This document shows, one piece after another, positions 26,102 to 34,628 of a stretch of DNA of 64,000 nt. A program made the position numbers and the translations under genes. The stretch is from Deltaproteobacteria bacterium (GTDB lineage: Bacteria; Desulfobacterota; Desulfomonilia; UBA1062): contig JAHDOV010000014.1 in the NCBI GenBank assembly GCA_018434685.1, forward strand, positions 148,271 to 212,270, written 5' to 3'. Position 1 is the first letter of the stretch. Each line of letters begins with the position of its first letter. The notes beneath the pieces are model-generated. The model was not told where the DNA came from, did not search any database, and saw nothing but the letters and a program-made list of their open reading frames with translations.

Positions 26102-27094
26102 ATGGGACAGATTCTCAGCCAGGAAGAAGTCGATGCCCTGTTGAAGGGGGTTGTCGGCGGAGATATCGAGACCGAGACAGACATCCCGGATATGGATGAT
26201 GCCGGGGATGCGCATTCCTATGATTTTTCCGCCCAGGACAAGGTCATCAGGGGGCGCATGCCGTCTCTCGATGCGATCAACGACCGGTTTGCACGGTTCT
26301 TCCGCAATACGCTCTCGAGCATGCTCAGGAGAATGGTCGATATCACCCCGGTCTCGCTCGATACCCTGAAATTCGGGAACTTCATGAGGTCTCTCCCCGT
26401 GCCGTCGAGTATCCATATCATCCGCGTAGAGCCCCTCCATGGCAATGCCTTGGTGGTGATCGAGACCAAGCTCGTATTCGCCTTGATCGACAGTTTCTTC
26501 GGCGGCAGGGGCGCAGGTGCCATGAAGGTGGAGGGCAGGGAATTCACCCCCATAGAGCAGCGCATGCTCTACAAGGTGGTCGATGCCGCCATCAAGGAAC
26601 TCAGCAATGCCTGGCAGCCGGTGTATGCCCTGGACTTCTCCTATGTCAGGGGGGAGATGAATCCCCAGTTTGCCGGGATCATCCCTAATGACGATGTGCT
26701 GATCGTGGTCCAGTTCGACATCGAGATGGAAGAGATGAGTGGGAATATCATGGTCTGTATCCCCTATCAGCTCATCGAGCCAATCCGGGACAGGCTCTAC
26801 GCAAGTTTCCACACCGAGGAGAAGACAAACGTGGACTCGGCATGGGTCAGCCGTTTCAAGAGCGAGCTCATGGGGGTGAATGTCGAACTGTCCGTGGAAC
26901 TCGGCAAGGCGTCCATCACCTCGAGGGAACTAATCGCCCTGAAGCCCGGCGATGTCCTGGTGCTCGACAAGGACATTCAGGATGAACTCATGGTCCTCGT
27001 GCAGGATCTCCCGAAGTATTATTCGAGACCGGGCAAGGTAAAAGACAATCTGGCAGTGGATATTGTCGGTGTAGTGGACAAACAGTACTACTAA
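26102..27094 (+). CDS. fliM: flagellar motor switch protein FliM
   Basis: C-ring switch component. The CheY-binding N-terminal peptide GQILSQEEVDALLKG is at residues 2-16. The CheC-like middle domain (about 45-230) contains SSMLRRMVDITPVSLDTLKF and FFGGRGAGAMKVEGREFTPIEQ. The SpoA (FliN-like) domain closes the protein (SVELGKASITSRELIALKPGDVLVL). 330 aa is typical. The gene sits 10 bp after fliL and 10 bp before fliN. Confidence 0.96.
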   Translation: MGQILSQEEVDALLKGVVGGDIETETDIPDMDDAGDAHSYDFSAQDKVIRGRMPSLDAINDRFARFFRNTLSSMLRRMVDITPVSLDTLKFGNFMRSLPVPSSIHIIRVEPLHGNALVVIETKLVFALIDSFFGGRGAGAMKVEGREFTPIEQRMLYKVVDAAIKELSNAWQPVYALDFSYVRGEMNPQFAGIIPNDDVLIVVQFDIEMEEMSGNIMVCIPYQLIEPIRDRLYASFHTEEKTNVDSAWVSRFKSELMGVNVELSVELGKASITSRELIALKPGDVLVLDKDIQDELMVLVQDLPKYYSRPGKVKDNLAVDIVGVVDKQYY

Positions 27095-27104
27095 GGAGGA
27101 ACAC

Positions 27105-27629
27105 ATGGCTGGTGAAGACAAGCAGTCCGTGAGCGGAAAGAATAAAGGTGCTGCAGTGCTTTCTCAGGACGATATCGATGGCCTGATGAACAGCGGCGGC
27201 GATATGGGCGGCAACGGGGGGAAGACGGATGACGACCAGGACAAGCTCGCTGAGGAATGGGCAAAGGCCCTGGAATCGGGCGAGGATATCGAGGAGGGAC
27301 AGCCCTTCGGCCGTGATGTGGGCGAGGCCCATTTCGATGAGCTCAAGGGGGGCAAGACCGCAGGCCCTGCAAAGAACCTCGATTTCATTCTCGACATTCC
27401 CCTGGAAGTGACGGTGGAAATGGGCAGGACCAGGATGCTCATCAACGACCTGCTGCAACTCGGCCAGGGCTCGGTCATCGAGCTGAACCGGCTGGCCGGC
27501 GAGCCGCTCGATGTGCTCGTGAACAGCAAGCTCGTGGCACGGGGAGAGGTGGTCGTGGTGAGCGAGAAGTTCGGCATCCGGATCACCGATATCGTGAGCC
27601 CCATGGAGCGGGTCAAGAGACTGAGATGA
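27105..27629 (+). CDS. fliN: flagellar motor switch protein FliN
   Basis: C-ring base subunit. The C-terminal SpoA domain is complete (DIPLEVTVEMGRTRMLINDLLQLGQGSVIELNRLAGEPLDVLVN ... ITDIVSPMERVKRL). The 174-aa protein has an N-terminal extension with a FliM-like peptide, AVLSQDDIDGLMNSGGD, followed by an acidic linker. That arrangement could let FliN bind CheY as well as FliM. AAGGAGGA precedes the ATG, and the last 4 bases overlap fliO. Confidence 0.94.
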   Translation: MAGEDKQSVSGKNKGAAVLSQDDIDGLMNSGGDMGGNGGKTDDDQDKLAEEWAKALESGEDIEEGQPFGRDVGEAHFDELKGGKTAGPAKNLDFILDIPLEVTVEMGRTRMLINDLLQLGQGSVIELNRLAGEPLDVLVNSKLVARGEVVVVSEKFGIRITDIVSPMERVKRLR

Positions 27630-28006
27630 GAACGCCCCTCAAGAGCATCCCTATAGTCTTGTTCCTTGCCGCCCCGGCAGGGCCTGTCCTGGCCGCCGAG
27701 GGTGAGACCTCCGTCATCAGTTCCCAGGCGCTGTTCATGCTCATTGTCATCGTGCTCGGGCTCTTTGTCCTGGCCTGGGCGCTGAAGAAATACGGCCCGG
27801 TGGCGCGGGTGAAAAAATCGCTCGGTCTGGACATACTCGGTCAGGTGGCGCTCAGTACCAAGGCGAACCTCGCGCTGGTACGGGTGGGAAAATCGATCCT
27901 GCTGATTGGGGTAACCCAGAACAACGTCTCGCTCATCAAGGATCTCGAACAGGGCGAGTTCGACAAGACCATGGACGAGTTCGGTGTGAACCGGGGTGAA
28001 GTGTAA
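27626..28006 (+). CDS. fliO: flagellar biosynthesis protein FliO
   Basis: Small inner-membrane assembly factor for the FliP ring, 126 aa. It has a signal-like N-terminus (SIPIVLFLAAPAGPVLAA), a membrane helix (ALFMLIVIVLGLFVLAWAL) and a cytoplasmic domain with the FliO pattern LGQVALSTKANLALVRVGKSILLIGVT. The ATG overlaps the fliN stop, and its stop overlaps the fliP ATG. Confidence 0.9.
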   Translation: MRTPLKSIPIVLFLAAPAGPVLAAEGETSVISSQALFMLIVIVLGLFVLAWALKKYGPVARVKKSLGLDILGQVALSTKANLALVRVGKSILLIGVTQNNVSLIKDLEQGEFDKTMDEFGVNRGEV

Positions 28007-28761
28007 TGCGCAGGTATTGGGGTATTGTTCCGGCACTGTTCTTGCTGACACTGGCGCTTTCCGGCATTGCCCACGCCCAGGGGGTGACCATCCCGAGCGT
28101 GAATCTGGGCATCAAGGAGGCGCAGAATCCAGAAGAGGTGGTGGGCGTTCTCCAGGTGGTCTTTATCCTCACCATCCTGGCACTGGCACCCTCCATCATG
28201 ATCATGGTGACCTCGTTCACCAGGACCATCGTGGTCCTGGGCTTTCTCCGCCAGGCGCTCGGCACCCAGCAGATGCCCCCCATGCAGGTGCTCACGGCAC
28301 TCGCCATTTTTTTGACGTTTTTCATCATGGCCCCCACCCTGGAGCAGATCAACGAGAAGGCCCTCCAGCCCTACCAGAACGGGTATATCACGTTTCCGCA
28401 GGCGATCGATAATGTCGAGGAGCCCCTGCGGGAATTCATGTTCAAGCAGACCAGGCAGGCTGACCTGGCGCTGTTTCTGAGCGTCATCAACCATGACAAA
28501 CCCGAGAACAAGGAGGATGTACCCACCAGGGCACTGATCCCGGCGTTCATGATCTCGGAGCTGAAGACCGCGTTCCAGATCGGGTTCGTCCTGTTCATCC
28601 CGTTTCTCATCATCGACATGGTGGTTGCCTCCATCCTGCTCTCCATGGGTATGATGATGCTGCCGCCCATCATGATCTCGCTGCCGTTCAAGATCATGCT
28701 CTTTGTCCTCGTGGACGGATGGAATCTCCTGGTGGGGTCCATCATCAAGGGGTTCATCTGA
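28006..28761 (+). CDS. fliP: flagellar export gate protein FliP
   Basis: Core of the flagellar type III export gate. A cleavable-type N-terminal segment (ALFLLTLALSGIAHA) is followed by the FliP signatures: TSFTRTIVVLGFLRQALGTQQMPP, the periplasmic region, then PALIPAFMISELKTAFQIGFVLFIPFLIIDMVVASILLSMGMMMLPP as two nearby helices. 251 aa is normal. It overlaps fliO and fliQ by single-base stop/start junctions. Confidence 0.95.
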   Translation: MRRYWGIVPALFLLTLALSGIAHAQGVTIPSVNLGIKEAQNPEEVVGVLQVVFILTILALAPSIMIMVTSFTRTIVVLGFLRQALGTQQMPPMQVLTALAIFLTFFIMAPTLEQINEKALQPYQNGYITFPQAIDNVEEPLREFMFKQTRQADLALFLSVINHDKPENKEDVPTRALIPAFMISELKTAFQIGFVLFIPFLIIDMVVASILLSMGMMMLPPIMISLPFKIMLFVLVDGWNLLVGSIIKGFI

Positions 28762-29030
28762 TGACGCCCGAATCCATAACCACCATGATGTCCGAGGCGA
28801 TCAAGCTGACCCTGCTCGTGGGCTCACCCATGCTCCTCATCGGGTTGTGCATCGGTCTTGCGATCAGTGTGTTTTCCGCGGTTACCCAGATACAGGAGAT
28901 GACGCTCACGTTCGTGCCCAAGATCGTCGCGGTATTCCTTGCGCTGCTCTTCTCGCTTCCCTGGATTATCGAGAAGCTCACCTCCTATACCATCAACCTC
29001 TTTGCGAGCATCCCGACCCTGATCCGATGA
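28761..29030 (+). CDS. fliQ: flagellar export gate protein FliQ
   Basis: Two-helix export gate subunit, 89 aa: TPESITTMMSEAIKLTLLV then LIGLCIGLAISVFSAVTQIQEMTLTFVPKIVAVF, the family's hallmark segment. The ATG at 28761 overlaps the fliP stop; in-frame codons upstream belong to fliP sequence. It overlaps fliR by 4 bp. Confidence 0.95.
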   Translation: MTPESITTMMSEAIKLTLLVGSPMLLIGLCIGLAISVFSAVTQIQEMTLTFVPKIVAVFLALLFSLPWIIEKLTSYTINLFASIPTLIR

Positions 29031-29809
29031 ACGAGCTGCTGAGCCTTGCCTGGGCAGACATCATCTCCTTTGTGCTCGTCTTCGTCCGGGTGGGGATCAT
29101 CTTTGGCACGGTACCGTTCTTCAGTGCCGAGTTGCTGCCCAGGAGGATAACCACCATCATCGCCTTCTTCCTGAGCCTCGTGCTCATGCCGGTCGTGCCG
29201 CCTTCGGGCATGAGTGCGGAATCGCTCAACGTGATCTCGCTGACGGTACTGATCATCCACGAGCTCATGATCGGCCTGTGCCTGGGCTTGTCGGTCAACG
29301 TGATCTTCGCCGGCGCCCAGATAGCCGGCCAGCTCGCCGGGTTCCAGATGGGCTTTGCCATCGCCAACGTGGTAGACCCCATGACCGGGGTGGACGCACC
29401 CATCACCTCGAATCTCCTCTATATCGTCACCTTCCTGCTCTTCCTCTCCTTCGGCGGGCACCACATGCTCATCAAGGCCCTGGTGGAGAGCTACTACATC
29501 ATTCCCATAGAGGCCCGGTTTCCCGAGCAGGGCTTCCTGGTGGCAGCCCTGACCTATGCAGGGCAGATGTTCGTCATCGCCATGAAGATGGCCGCGCCGG
29601 TCATCGGGGTGCTGCTCCTCATCAATATCGCGTTCGCCATGGTGGCAAGGGCAATCCCCCAGATGAACGTGTTCATCATGTCTTTCCCCCTGACCATTGC
29701 CGTGGGCCTCATCTTCATCATGATCGTGATCAGGCTCATGCCGAACTTCGTGTCTGCCTCGCTAGGCGAGGCGTGGGCATTCATGAAGGGGACCATGGCG
29801 CTGTTCTGA
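29027..29809 (+). CDS. fliR: flagellar export gate protein FliR
   Basis: Polytopic export gate protein, 260 aa. The family motifs are present: FVLVFVRVGIIFGTVPFF at the N-terminus, then INELMIG-like IHELMIGLCLGLSVN, AGFQMGFAIANVVDPMTG and the long hydrophobic C-terminal half. The ATG at 29027 overlaps the fliQ stop. In most gene orders of this type flhB and flhA follow; here the flagellar run stops at fliR. Confidence 0.95.
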   Translation: MNELLSLAWADIISFVLVFVRVGIIFGTVPFFSAELLPRRITTIIAFFLSLVLMPVVPPSGMSAESLNVISLTVLIIHELMIGLCLGLSVNVIFAGAQIAGQLAGFQMGFAIANVVDPMTGVDAPITSNLLYIVTFLLFLSFGGHHMLIKALVESYYIIPIEARFPEQGFLVAALTYAGQMFVIAMKMAAPVIGVLLLINIAFAMVARAIPQMNVFIMSFPLTIAVGLIFIMIVIRLMPNFVSASLGEAWAFMKGTMALF

Positions 29810-29816
29810 TTTCCTC

Positions 29817-29842
29817 TCTTTGCGGAAAGAAAGGGGCAAAGA
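29817..29842 (+). terminator. weak hairpin after fliR
   Basis: TCTTTGC at 29817-29823 pairs with GCAAAGA at 29836-29842 (7 bp, 12-nt loop), 8 bp after the fliR stop. No T-run follows. It may mark the end of the flagellar operon. Confidence 0.25.
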
Positions 29843-29920
29843 ACCTTTCGAGAGCGGTGCCTGGCCAAAGACGTGTCTGCAGATGCGCCGGGGATGGGCA
29901 GTCATATGAAGCATTATAAA

Positions 29921-29975
29921 AGGTGTTACTCATGTCCCTTTACAAAAGTGTTACCTGTGTCTATGTACTGTACCG
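29921..29975. mobile_element. IS21-like insertion sequence end (remnant)
   Basis: Two related units 25 bp apart, GTGTTACTCATGTCCCTTT at 29923 and GTGTTACCTGTGTCTATGT at 29948, resemble the repeated terminal motifs (TGTTACC-ATGT type) of IS21-family elements. No transposase frame is nearby, so this would be a solo end left after deletion. The rest of the 218-bp gap between fliR and the next stop holds a short perfect hairpin (CCAGGGC-TT-GCCCTGG, 29984-29999) and nothing else I recognise. Confidence 0.4.
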
Positions 29976-30027
29976 AACAGGTTCCAGGGCTTGCCCTGGG
30001 GTTCATGCCCTTGATTTCATGACTGCC

Positions 30028-31380
30028 TCATTTCACCAGGATGCTGCGGACATACGAGCAGGTGTAGCCGGGCAATGGTTCCAGCATCTCCTGCAGGAGG
30101 ACCGTAAGGCTATCTACTGCCTGCTCTCCTCCTTGCTGCTTAATCATTGCCACGACCTCGTCCAGCTCAGTGCTGGTTCCCAGCTCAAAGGTGGGGTCTG
30201 AAACCCAGTGCTCAGGCATGGTCTCCTCAATAATCCTGTCCGTTTTGCCGGCAAGGGCATTGCTTTGCCTTGAGATCAAGTCGCGCGGTACCTTGTCGTT
30301 CCAGGTGGGGCAGTCTCTCTGGGTCCTGAGGACGACAAAGATCTGATGATCCAGGTTTTTCGCTTGATAGGCCTCCTGCAGGACCACCTGCTGGAATTTC
30401 TCAATGGCCGTGTGCCTGTTGGACACGAGCTGGATGGCATCCGCCTTGGGACCACCAAAACCGATGAGATCAAAGTAGTTGATCCAGCGCATCCGGAAAT
30501 TGCTCACCCCTGGCAGCAGGGTGGTGTGGTAGGGCAAGGTGAGGTCCATCAGGTAGTGGAGGCCAATGCCCATGAATCGCCACCCCCAGTAGTCGTGACC
30601 CGTCTGGAAGGCATACGTGGACAATGTCTTGTAGAGGTGTATCCGGTATTCCGGATAGGTCTTCTTCACAAAACCGGCTAGTGCGTTGATAATCCACGCT
30701 TCATGGTAGTATCCCATGTGGAAAGGTCCCTGGCTGCTGTACTCCAGGTTGGGGTTCCCGAAGGGCTGTTTCCCGAAGCCGTAGATCTTGCCGAAGTCGG
30801 TGCCATTGTCCTCGTACAGACCTATGTCGAGCCCGAAGTCAGGCTCGTCGCTGGCCGTTGTCACGATATCGAGGGGGGAGACTAGCTCGCCTTCCTTCAG
30901 CTTCGCAAACGTCGTTGATTTCCATTCAGAAATATCCTTGAGAAAGGTGAGCCGGTCCGGCGTAATACCCGGTTTTCCCCCGGTATCAGCGCCGGGGACA
31001 AACTGCAGGTAGAGGCCGAACCGGGCATGGGGGTTGATCCTGATGGCATGGCAGAAACGCTGTTTGATATCCTTTGCGTTCCCTGTGGCCTTGAATTCCA
31101 GGCCATTGGGCAGGGGCTTGTACCATGCCAGATTCTGACGCGCCCAGACTTCCTCACTCTCAAGCAGAGCAACAAGGCCCTTTTCCTCTGCCATGAGAAA
31201 GGCATCGAGGTTCTCCACCTTCACCTGCCCCGCGTCGCGAACCTCGGGGAGCGCCGCGAGAGTCTCATGGATGACAAGGGGATGTTCGGTCCATGCCCAT
31301 GCCATCTGAGCAGGCACGATGAATAAGATCCAGAAGAGCAACGGTATCAGGGACCTGTTACAGGCAAGATTTTTTTTCAT
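30028..31380 (-). CDS. secreted zinc-dependent phospholipase C / S1-P1 nuclease-fold protein
   Basis: Exported protein of 450 aa. The signal peptide (LIPLLFWILFIVPAQMAWA) ends so that the mature protein begins with Trp (WTEHPLVIHET). In this superfamily an N-terminal Trp and a nearby His bind zinc. A second signature, GIGLHYLMDLTLPYHT, matches the HYLxDxxxPxH pattern of bacterial zinc phospholipases C. Further His residues (MGYYHEAWI, TGHDYWGW) are candidate ligands. The length exceeds the classical enzymes of about 250-280 aa, so extra domains are present. Substrate is inferred from the fold. It begins 12 bp after the patatin gene and is the last gene of the minus-strand run. Confidence 0.7.
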   Translation of the reverse strand: MKKNLACNRSLIPLLFWILFIVPAQMAWAWTEHPLVIHETLAALPEVRDAGQVKVENLDAFLMAEEKGLVALLESEEVWARQNLAWYKPLPNGLEFKATGNAKDIKQRFCHAIRINPHARFGLYLQFVPGADTGGKPGITPDRLTFLKDISEWKSTTFAKLKEGELVSPLDIVTTASDEPDFGLDIGLYEDNGTDFGKIYGFGKQPFGNPNLEYSSQGPFHMGYYHEAWIINALAGFVKKTYPEYRIHLYKTLSTYAFQTGHDYWGWRFMGIGLHYLMDLTLPYHTTLLPGVSNFRMRWINYFDLIGFGGPKADAIQLVSNRHTAIEKFQQVVLQEAYQAKNLDHQIFVVLRTQRDCPTWNDKVPRDLISRQSNALAGKTDRIIEETMPEHWVSDPTFELGTSTELDEVVAMIKQQGGEQAVDSLTVLLQEMLEPLPGYTCSYVRSILVK

Positions 31381-31392
31381 GAAGTACCCTCT

Positions 31393-33612
31393 CTAGAATG
31401 TTCTGGAGCCCAGCGAAAAGTAAAACGCAGTTATATTGCCCTCGGCATGGCCGAGCCCGATATAGATGGGGCCGATGTTCGAGTCTATGGCAACAAAGAT
31501 GCTGCCTGCATAGATAAGGTCCTGGGAACTGACATCTGATCTCTTCCGCCATGCATTTCCCGCCTCGAAGGAGGCGCCGGCGTACATGGCGGAACCGACC
31601 AGCTTTGACAATTTCAGGACCCTGGCAAAGTATATGACATCGCCCAACGCAACGGTGTTCCCAAAAATCTGATTCTGGTTCAGGCCTGACAGGTTGAACA
31701 GCCCCCCGAGAAAGAACCCCCTTGACAGTGATCTGGTAGAATCAAAGTTCGTCTCCCACCTCCCCCTCAGCAGGATCGTATGATCGCCGTAGGAAAAGGG
31801 CTTTACCATTAGGGTCTGAACCGATTCATAGTTCTCGTCAGAACCGAGATGTTCGCGGCCATAGACGTAGTTGGCGGACAACATGCTGCCCTGCCTGGGG
31901 ATAAAGGGACTGTCCAGCTGGTCGAACCGCATGGCGATCCGGTAAGCCCCGTTGTCATTGTCCTGATTGGGCAGCTGCGGGATGCCGGTCTGCAGGTCGG
32001 ATTTCGCTGTGCCTCTCACATAACCGAATCTCGTCTCGCCGTATTCACCCATTTGAAGCCCGAGGTCCATCACCGCGTTTGTCCTGGTGACCTTGTATTG
32101 GGCTAATGCATTGGTGTCCGTATGCTTCAGGTATAGATCCACCGGGTAGTTCTGGTATTCAAAAGAGGGTGCAATGAAGAGACGCCAGATGTATGGGTTC
32201 AGCGGCTGGTAGAATTCAGTATAAAACCTGTTGCTTTGGCCCAGCCAGATCTCGTTTCTCCACTGGGCACCTAGGCGGTTCAGCCTGGATGCCTGATACC
32301 GGGCAAGTAAACGCCAGCTATTGTCTCTCTGGAAAGTACTCGCCAGTTCCAGCCCCAATTCTATCGTGTGTGCGGTCACGGTCTGCTCCTTTACCTTGAT
32401 GAGCAGGCCCTGTTTTCCGTTTTCTTCGATGAGACCGAAGTCGATATCCTCGAAATCACCCCGCTTGTAGAGCTCGAAGATGTTATAAGCAAGGACGTCC
32501 TTCTTCGTGACATTTCTTGCACTCTTCGTGATGAGTTTCATGATGAAGCCGGAGCCCGGAACGGATTCCTGGTCCATCTTCACGAACTCGATCTGTCCCA
32601 CAGGCGTGGCCTTTCCGAGTTGCTGCTCACGGAGGCTTCGGTATGCATCCTCGCTGAGGGTATAACGGCTGAGCCCGACTGAGGCATCGCGGGCGGTCCT
32701 GGCCCCAATCTCGATGGCCTCGCCCATCTTCTCGAAGCTGGCTGTGGTAACGGTCCCCAGTTCGGGCGTGAGAAGCGTGTCATTGGGGCCGAGGATCCTG
32801 ATCTGTGCTTCGACATTCCTGTTGGTGAGGATGTTGGTGATCTGGCCAACGACCCCAAGGAAGCTGTCAAGCTGTTCGCGGGTATTCAGAGGCGTGCCGA
32901 TGTTCACCGCGATTACCACATCGGCCCCCATCTCTTTGGCCACATCGACGGCCATGTTATTGGTCACGCCGCCGTCAACGAGCAGTTTCCCGTCGATCTC
33001 CACCGGTGCAAACGCCCCTGGTATGGCCATGCTCGCACGAAGCGATTTGGCAAGGTCTCCATGGGATAACACGACCGGGTTACCGGTCTCGATATCGGTG
33101 GCCACGGCCCGGAAGGGGATAGGGAAGTCGTTGAAGTCTTTTGGAGCATTCAGGGTCAAGGAGCGCAGCATCAGGTCGAGCCGTTTCCCCTCGATGAGCC
33201 CCTTGGGCAGGCTTATTCCCTTCTGGAAATCTATATCGATGCTGGTGATGTAATTGGGCCAGTCGGGTTTGTTGCGGAAATTCACCTCCTGTCGAGGGAT
33301 CTTGTCTGCGAAGAGCCCTTCCCAGTCCGTTTTGATCGCGATCTGTTCCAGCTCATCCAGCGATATACCTGTAGAGTAAAGACCTCCCACGATAGAACCC
33401 ATGCTCGTGCCCACGATGCAGTAAATGGGCACATGCAGCTCCTCCAGGACCCTGAGCACTCCAATGTGGGCCGCACCCCGTGCTCCGCCGCCGCTGAGGA
33501 CAAGGCCGATCCTGGGGTGTGTACCGGCTTCCTGGGCATGCAGGAATGCCGGGGATATGATGGTTACCATCAGGGCTGCAAGAAAGATTGATCGCCATAC
33601 TGTTCTGGGCAC
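31393..33612 (-). CDS. PlpD-type (type Vd) patatin autotransporter
   Basis: A 739-aa outer-membrane lipase. It has a signal peptide (1-26), a patatin phospholipase domain (about 33-230) with the oxyanion loop GGGARG at 41-46, nucleophile Ser70 in GTSMG and the DGG catalytic Asp at 213-215, then a POTRA-like segment (about 340-405) and a C-terminal 16-strand-type barrel (about 415-739) ending in Phe. This is the layout of Pseudomonas PlpD, whose lipase is released to the outside. It starts at GTG with AAGGAGG 7 nt upstream. The phospholipase C-like gene follows immediately, so two lipid hydrolases are co-transcribed. Confidence 0.92.
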   Translation of the reverse strand: MPRTVWRSIFLAALMVTIISPAFLHAQEAGTHPRIGLVLSGGGARGAAHIGVLRVLEELHVPIYCIVGTSMGSIVGGLYSTGISLDELEQIAIKTDWEGLFADKIPRQEVNFRNKPDWPNYITSIDIDFQKGISLPKGLIEGKRLDLMLRSLTLNAPKDFNDFPIPFRAVATDIETGNPVVLSHGDLAKSLRASMAIPGAFAPVEIDGKLLVDGGVTNNMAVDVAKEMGADVVIAVNIGTPLNTREQLDSFLGVVGQITNILTNRNVEAQIRILGPNDTLLTPELGTVTTASFEKMGEAIEIGARTARDASVGLSRYTLSEDAYRSLREQQLGKATPVGQIEFVKMDQESVPGSGFIMKLITKSARNVTKKDVLAYNIFELYKRGDFEDIDFGLIEENGKQGLLIKVKEQTVTAHTIELGLELASTFQRDNSWRLLARYQASRLNRLGAQWRNEIWLGQSNRFYTEFYQPLNPYIWRLFIAPSFEYQNYPVDLYLKHTDTNALAQYKVTRTNAVMDLGLQMGEYGETRFGYVRGTAKSDLQTGIPQLPNQDNDNGAYRIAMRFDQLDSPFIPRQGSMLSANYVYGREHLGSDENYESVQTLMVKPFSYGDHTILLRGRWETNFDSTRSLSRGFFLGGLFNLSGLNQNQIFGNTVALGDVIYFARVLKLSKLVGSAMYAGASFEAGNAWRKRSDVSSQDLIYAGSIFVAIDSNIGPIYIGLGHAEGNITAFYFSLGSRTF

Positions 33613-33685
33613 CCTGATCCTCCTTGAGACACACCCGAAATCACTGTCGACATCCTCCGGGGGCGGCCATTGAGCGTTTATGTTC

Positions 33686-33710
33686 CGTCCCCCTGCTCTG
33701 TCGGGGGACG
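33686..33710 (-). terminator. hairpin upstream of the patatin gene
   Basis: CGTCCCCC at 33686-33693 pairs with GGGGGACG at 33703-33710, lying between the stop of the gene at 33724 and the patatin start. No T-run follows on the minus strand, so read-through or an RNA-processing role is possible. Confidence 0.3.
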
Positions 33711-33723
33711 TGCCTGCATCGGC

Positions 33724-34248
33724 TCATGATACTTCATTGTCAATAATACTTCGCTGGGAACCCTGGTCAACCAGGGGGATTTTCTTTGCGGCATCGTAAT
33801 TGATAACCGCCATGATCTTGTTTTCCAGCTGATAATAGCGCATCACCTTCTTGTTCGGAAGTATCTTCGCGAATTCCGGCAAATATGACTGCCTGAGCTT
33901 CTGCCTCTCGCCTTCAACGGCCAGATATTCATTCACGACCTTCTTCGCGATGTCATCGGTCATCTTGTCCATATTGGTTGCGTAGTCGCCGATGTTCTTG
34001 AACGCACGTTCGTTCAGCGCCATCAGGTCCTTCTGATAACTGTCATACACGCCCCAGAAGGCCTTGGCCTCGTTTTCCGTAAGGTTCATGTTCGATGCAA
34101 CAAAGAGCTTCTTGTCGGCCTGGATCTTCTCGCGCACGATCTGCATGTTGTCGGACGGTGCATCCCCCTGCTGGGCCCGGGTTATACCAGAAATGGATAG
34201 TACCAGCACCGATATGGCAACAATTTTGATGATGTCCGTGTTCTTCAT
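33724..34248 (-). CDS. small periplasmic protein, possibly Spy/CpxP-like
   Basis: An exported, mostly helical protein of 174 aa with a signal peptide (IIKIVAISVLVLSISGITRAQ). The segment LTENEAKAFWGVYDSYQKDL resembles the LTxxEAxxFWPxY repeat seen in small periplasmic helical proteins of the Spy/CpxP kind; the resemblance is weak. The helical body ends in an ENKIMAVINYDAAKKIPLV stretch. The ATG at 34248 has an AGAGGGA site. It lies among other exported proteins of the same strand. Confidence 0.7.
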   Translation of the reverse strand: MKNTDIIKIVAISVLVLSISGITRAQQGDAPSDNMQIVREKIQADKKLFVASNMNLTENEAKAFWGVYDSYQKDLMALNERAFKNIGDYATNMDKMTDDIAKKVVNEYLAVEGERQKLRQSYLPEFAKILPNKKVMRYYQLENKIMAVINYDAAKKIPLVDQGSQRSIIDNEVS

Positions 34249-34329
34249 GTGTTCCCTCTCTTTCAATTTTTATGATGACTTGTATTTGTCTGGTTCCTGT
34301 TTTCCTGGCTGAAAACAGCTTTCCACTCA

Positions 34330-34572
34330 TCAGGGATCATGACCTTTCTCATCTTGAAGCATGCGTCCAGAATCTTCGTCTGCCCGTGCCAGGTCAGACA
34401 TCTCCTTAAAAACAAGGTTCTGGATATCAGAGGATCCCTGCCGGAGTGCCGACTGCTGGTGCGCACAACTTATCCGCATCATGGCAGTCATGCCCATCAT
34501 GACGAAGCTCATGCCTGCGTACATAATCAGGGTACGTTTCCTCGCCCTGACCTTTAGAGCATTTCCATTCAC
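34330..34572 (-). CDS. small membrane-anchored protein
   Basis: An 80-aa protein with a basic N-terminus (NGNALKVRARKRT), one hydrophobic helix rich in Met (LIMYAGMSFVMMGMTAMM) and a polar C-terminus (QQSALRQGSSDIQNLVFKEMSDL). I do not recognise the family. A GTG start at 34572 is chosen because AAGGAGGTGA lies just upstream; the open frame continues to 34602. It is plausible because it fits the tight same-strand run. Confidence 0.55.
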   Translation of the reverse strand: MNGNALKVRARKRTLIMYAGMSFVMMGMTAMMRISCAHQQSALRQGSSDIQNLVFKEMSDLARADEDSGRMLQDEKGHDP

Positions 34573-34628
34573 CTGACTCACCTCCTTTTCAACCCTGTGC
34601 ATGGGCCAAGGTGAAGATACACACCACG

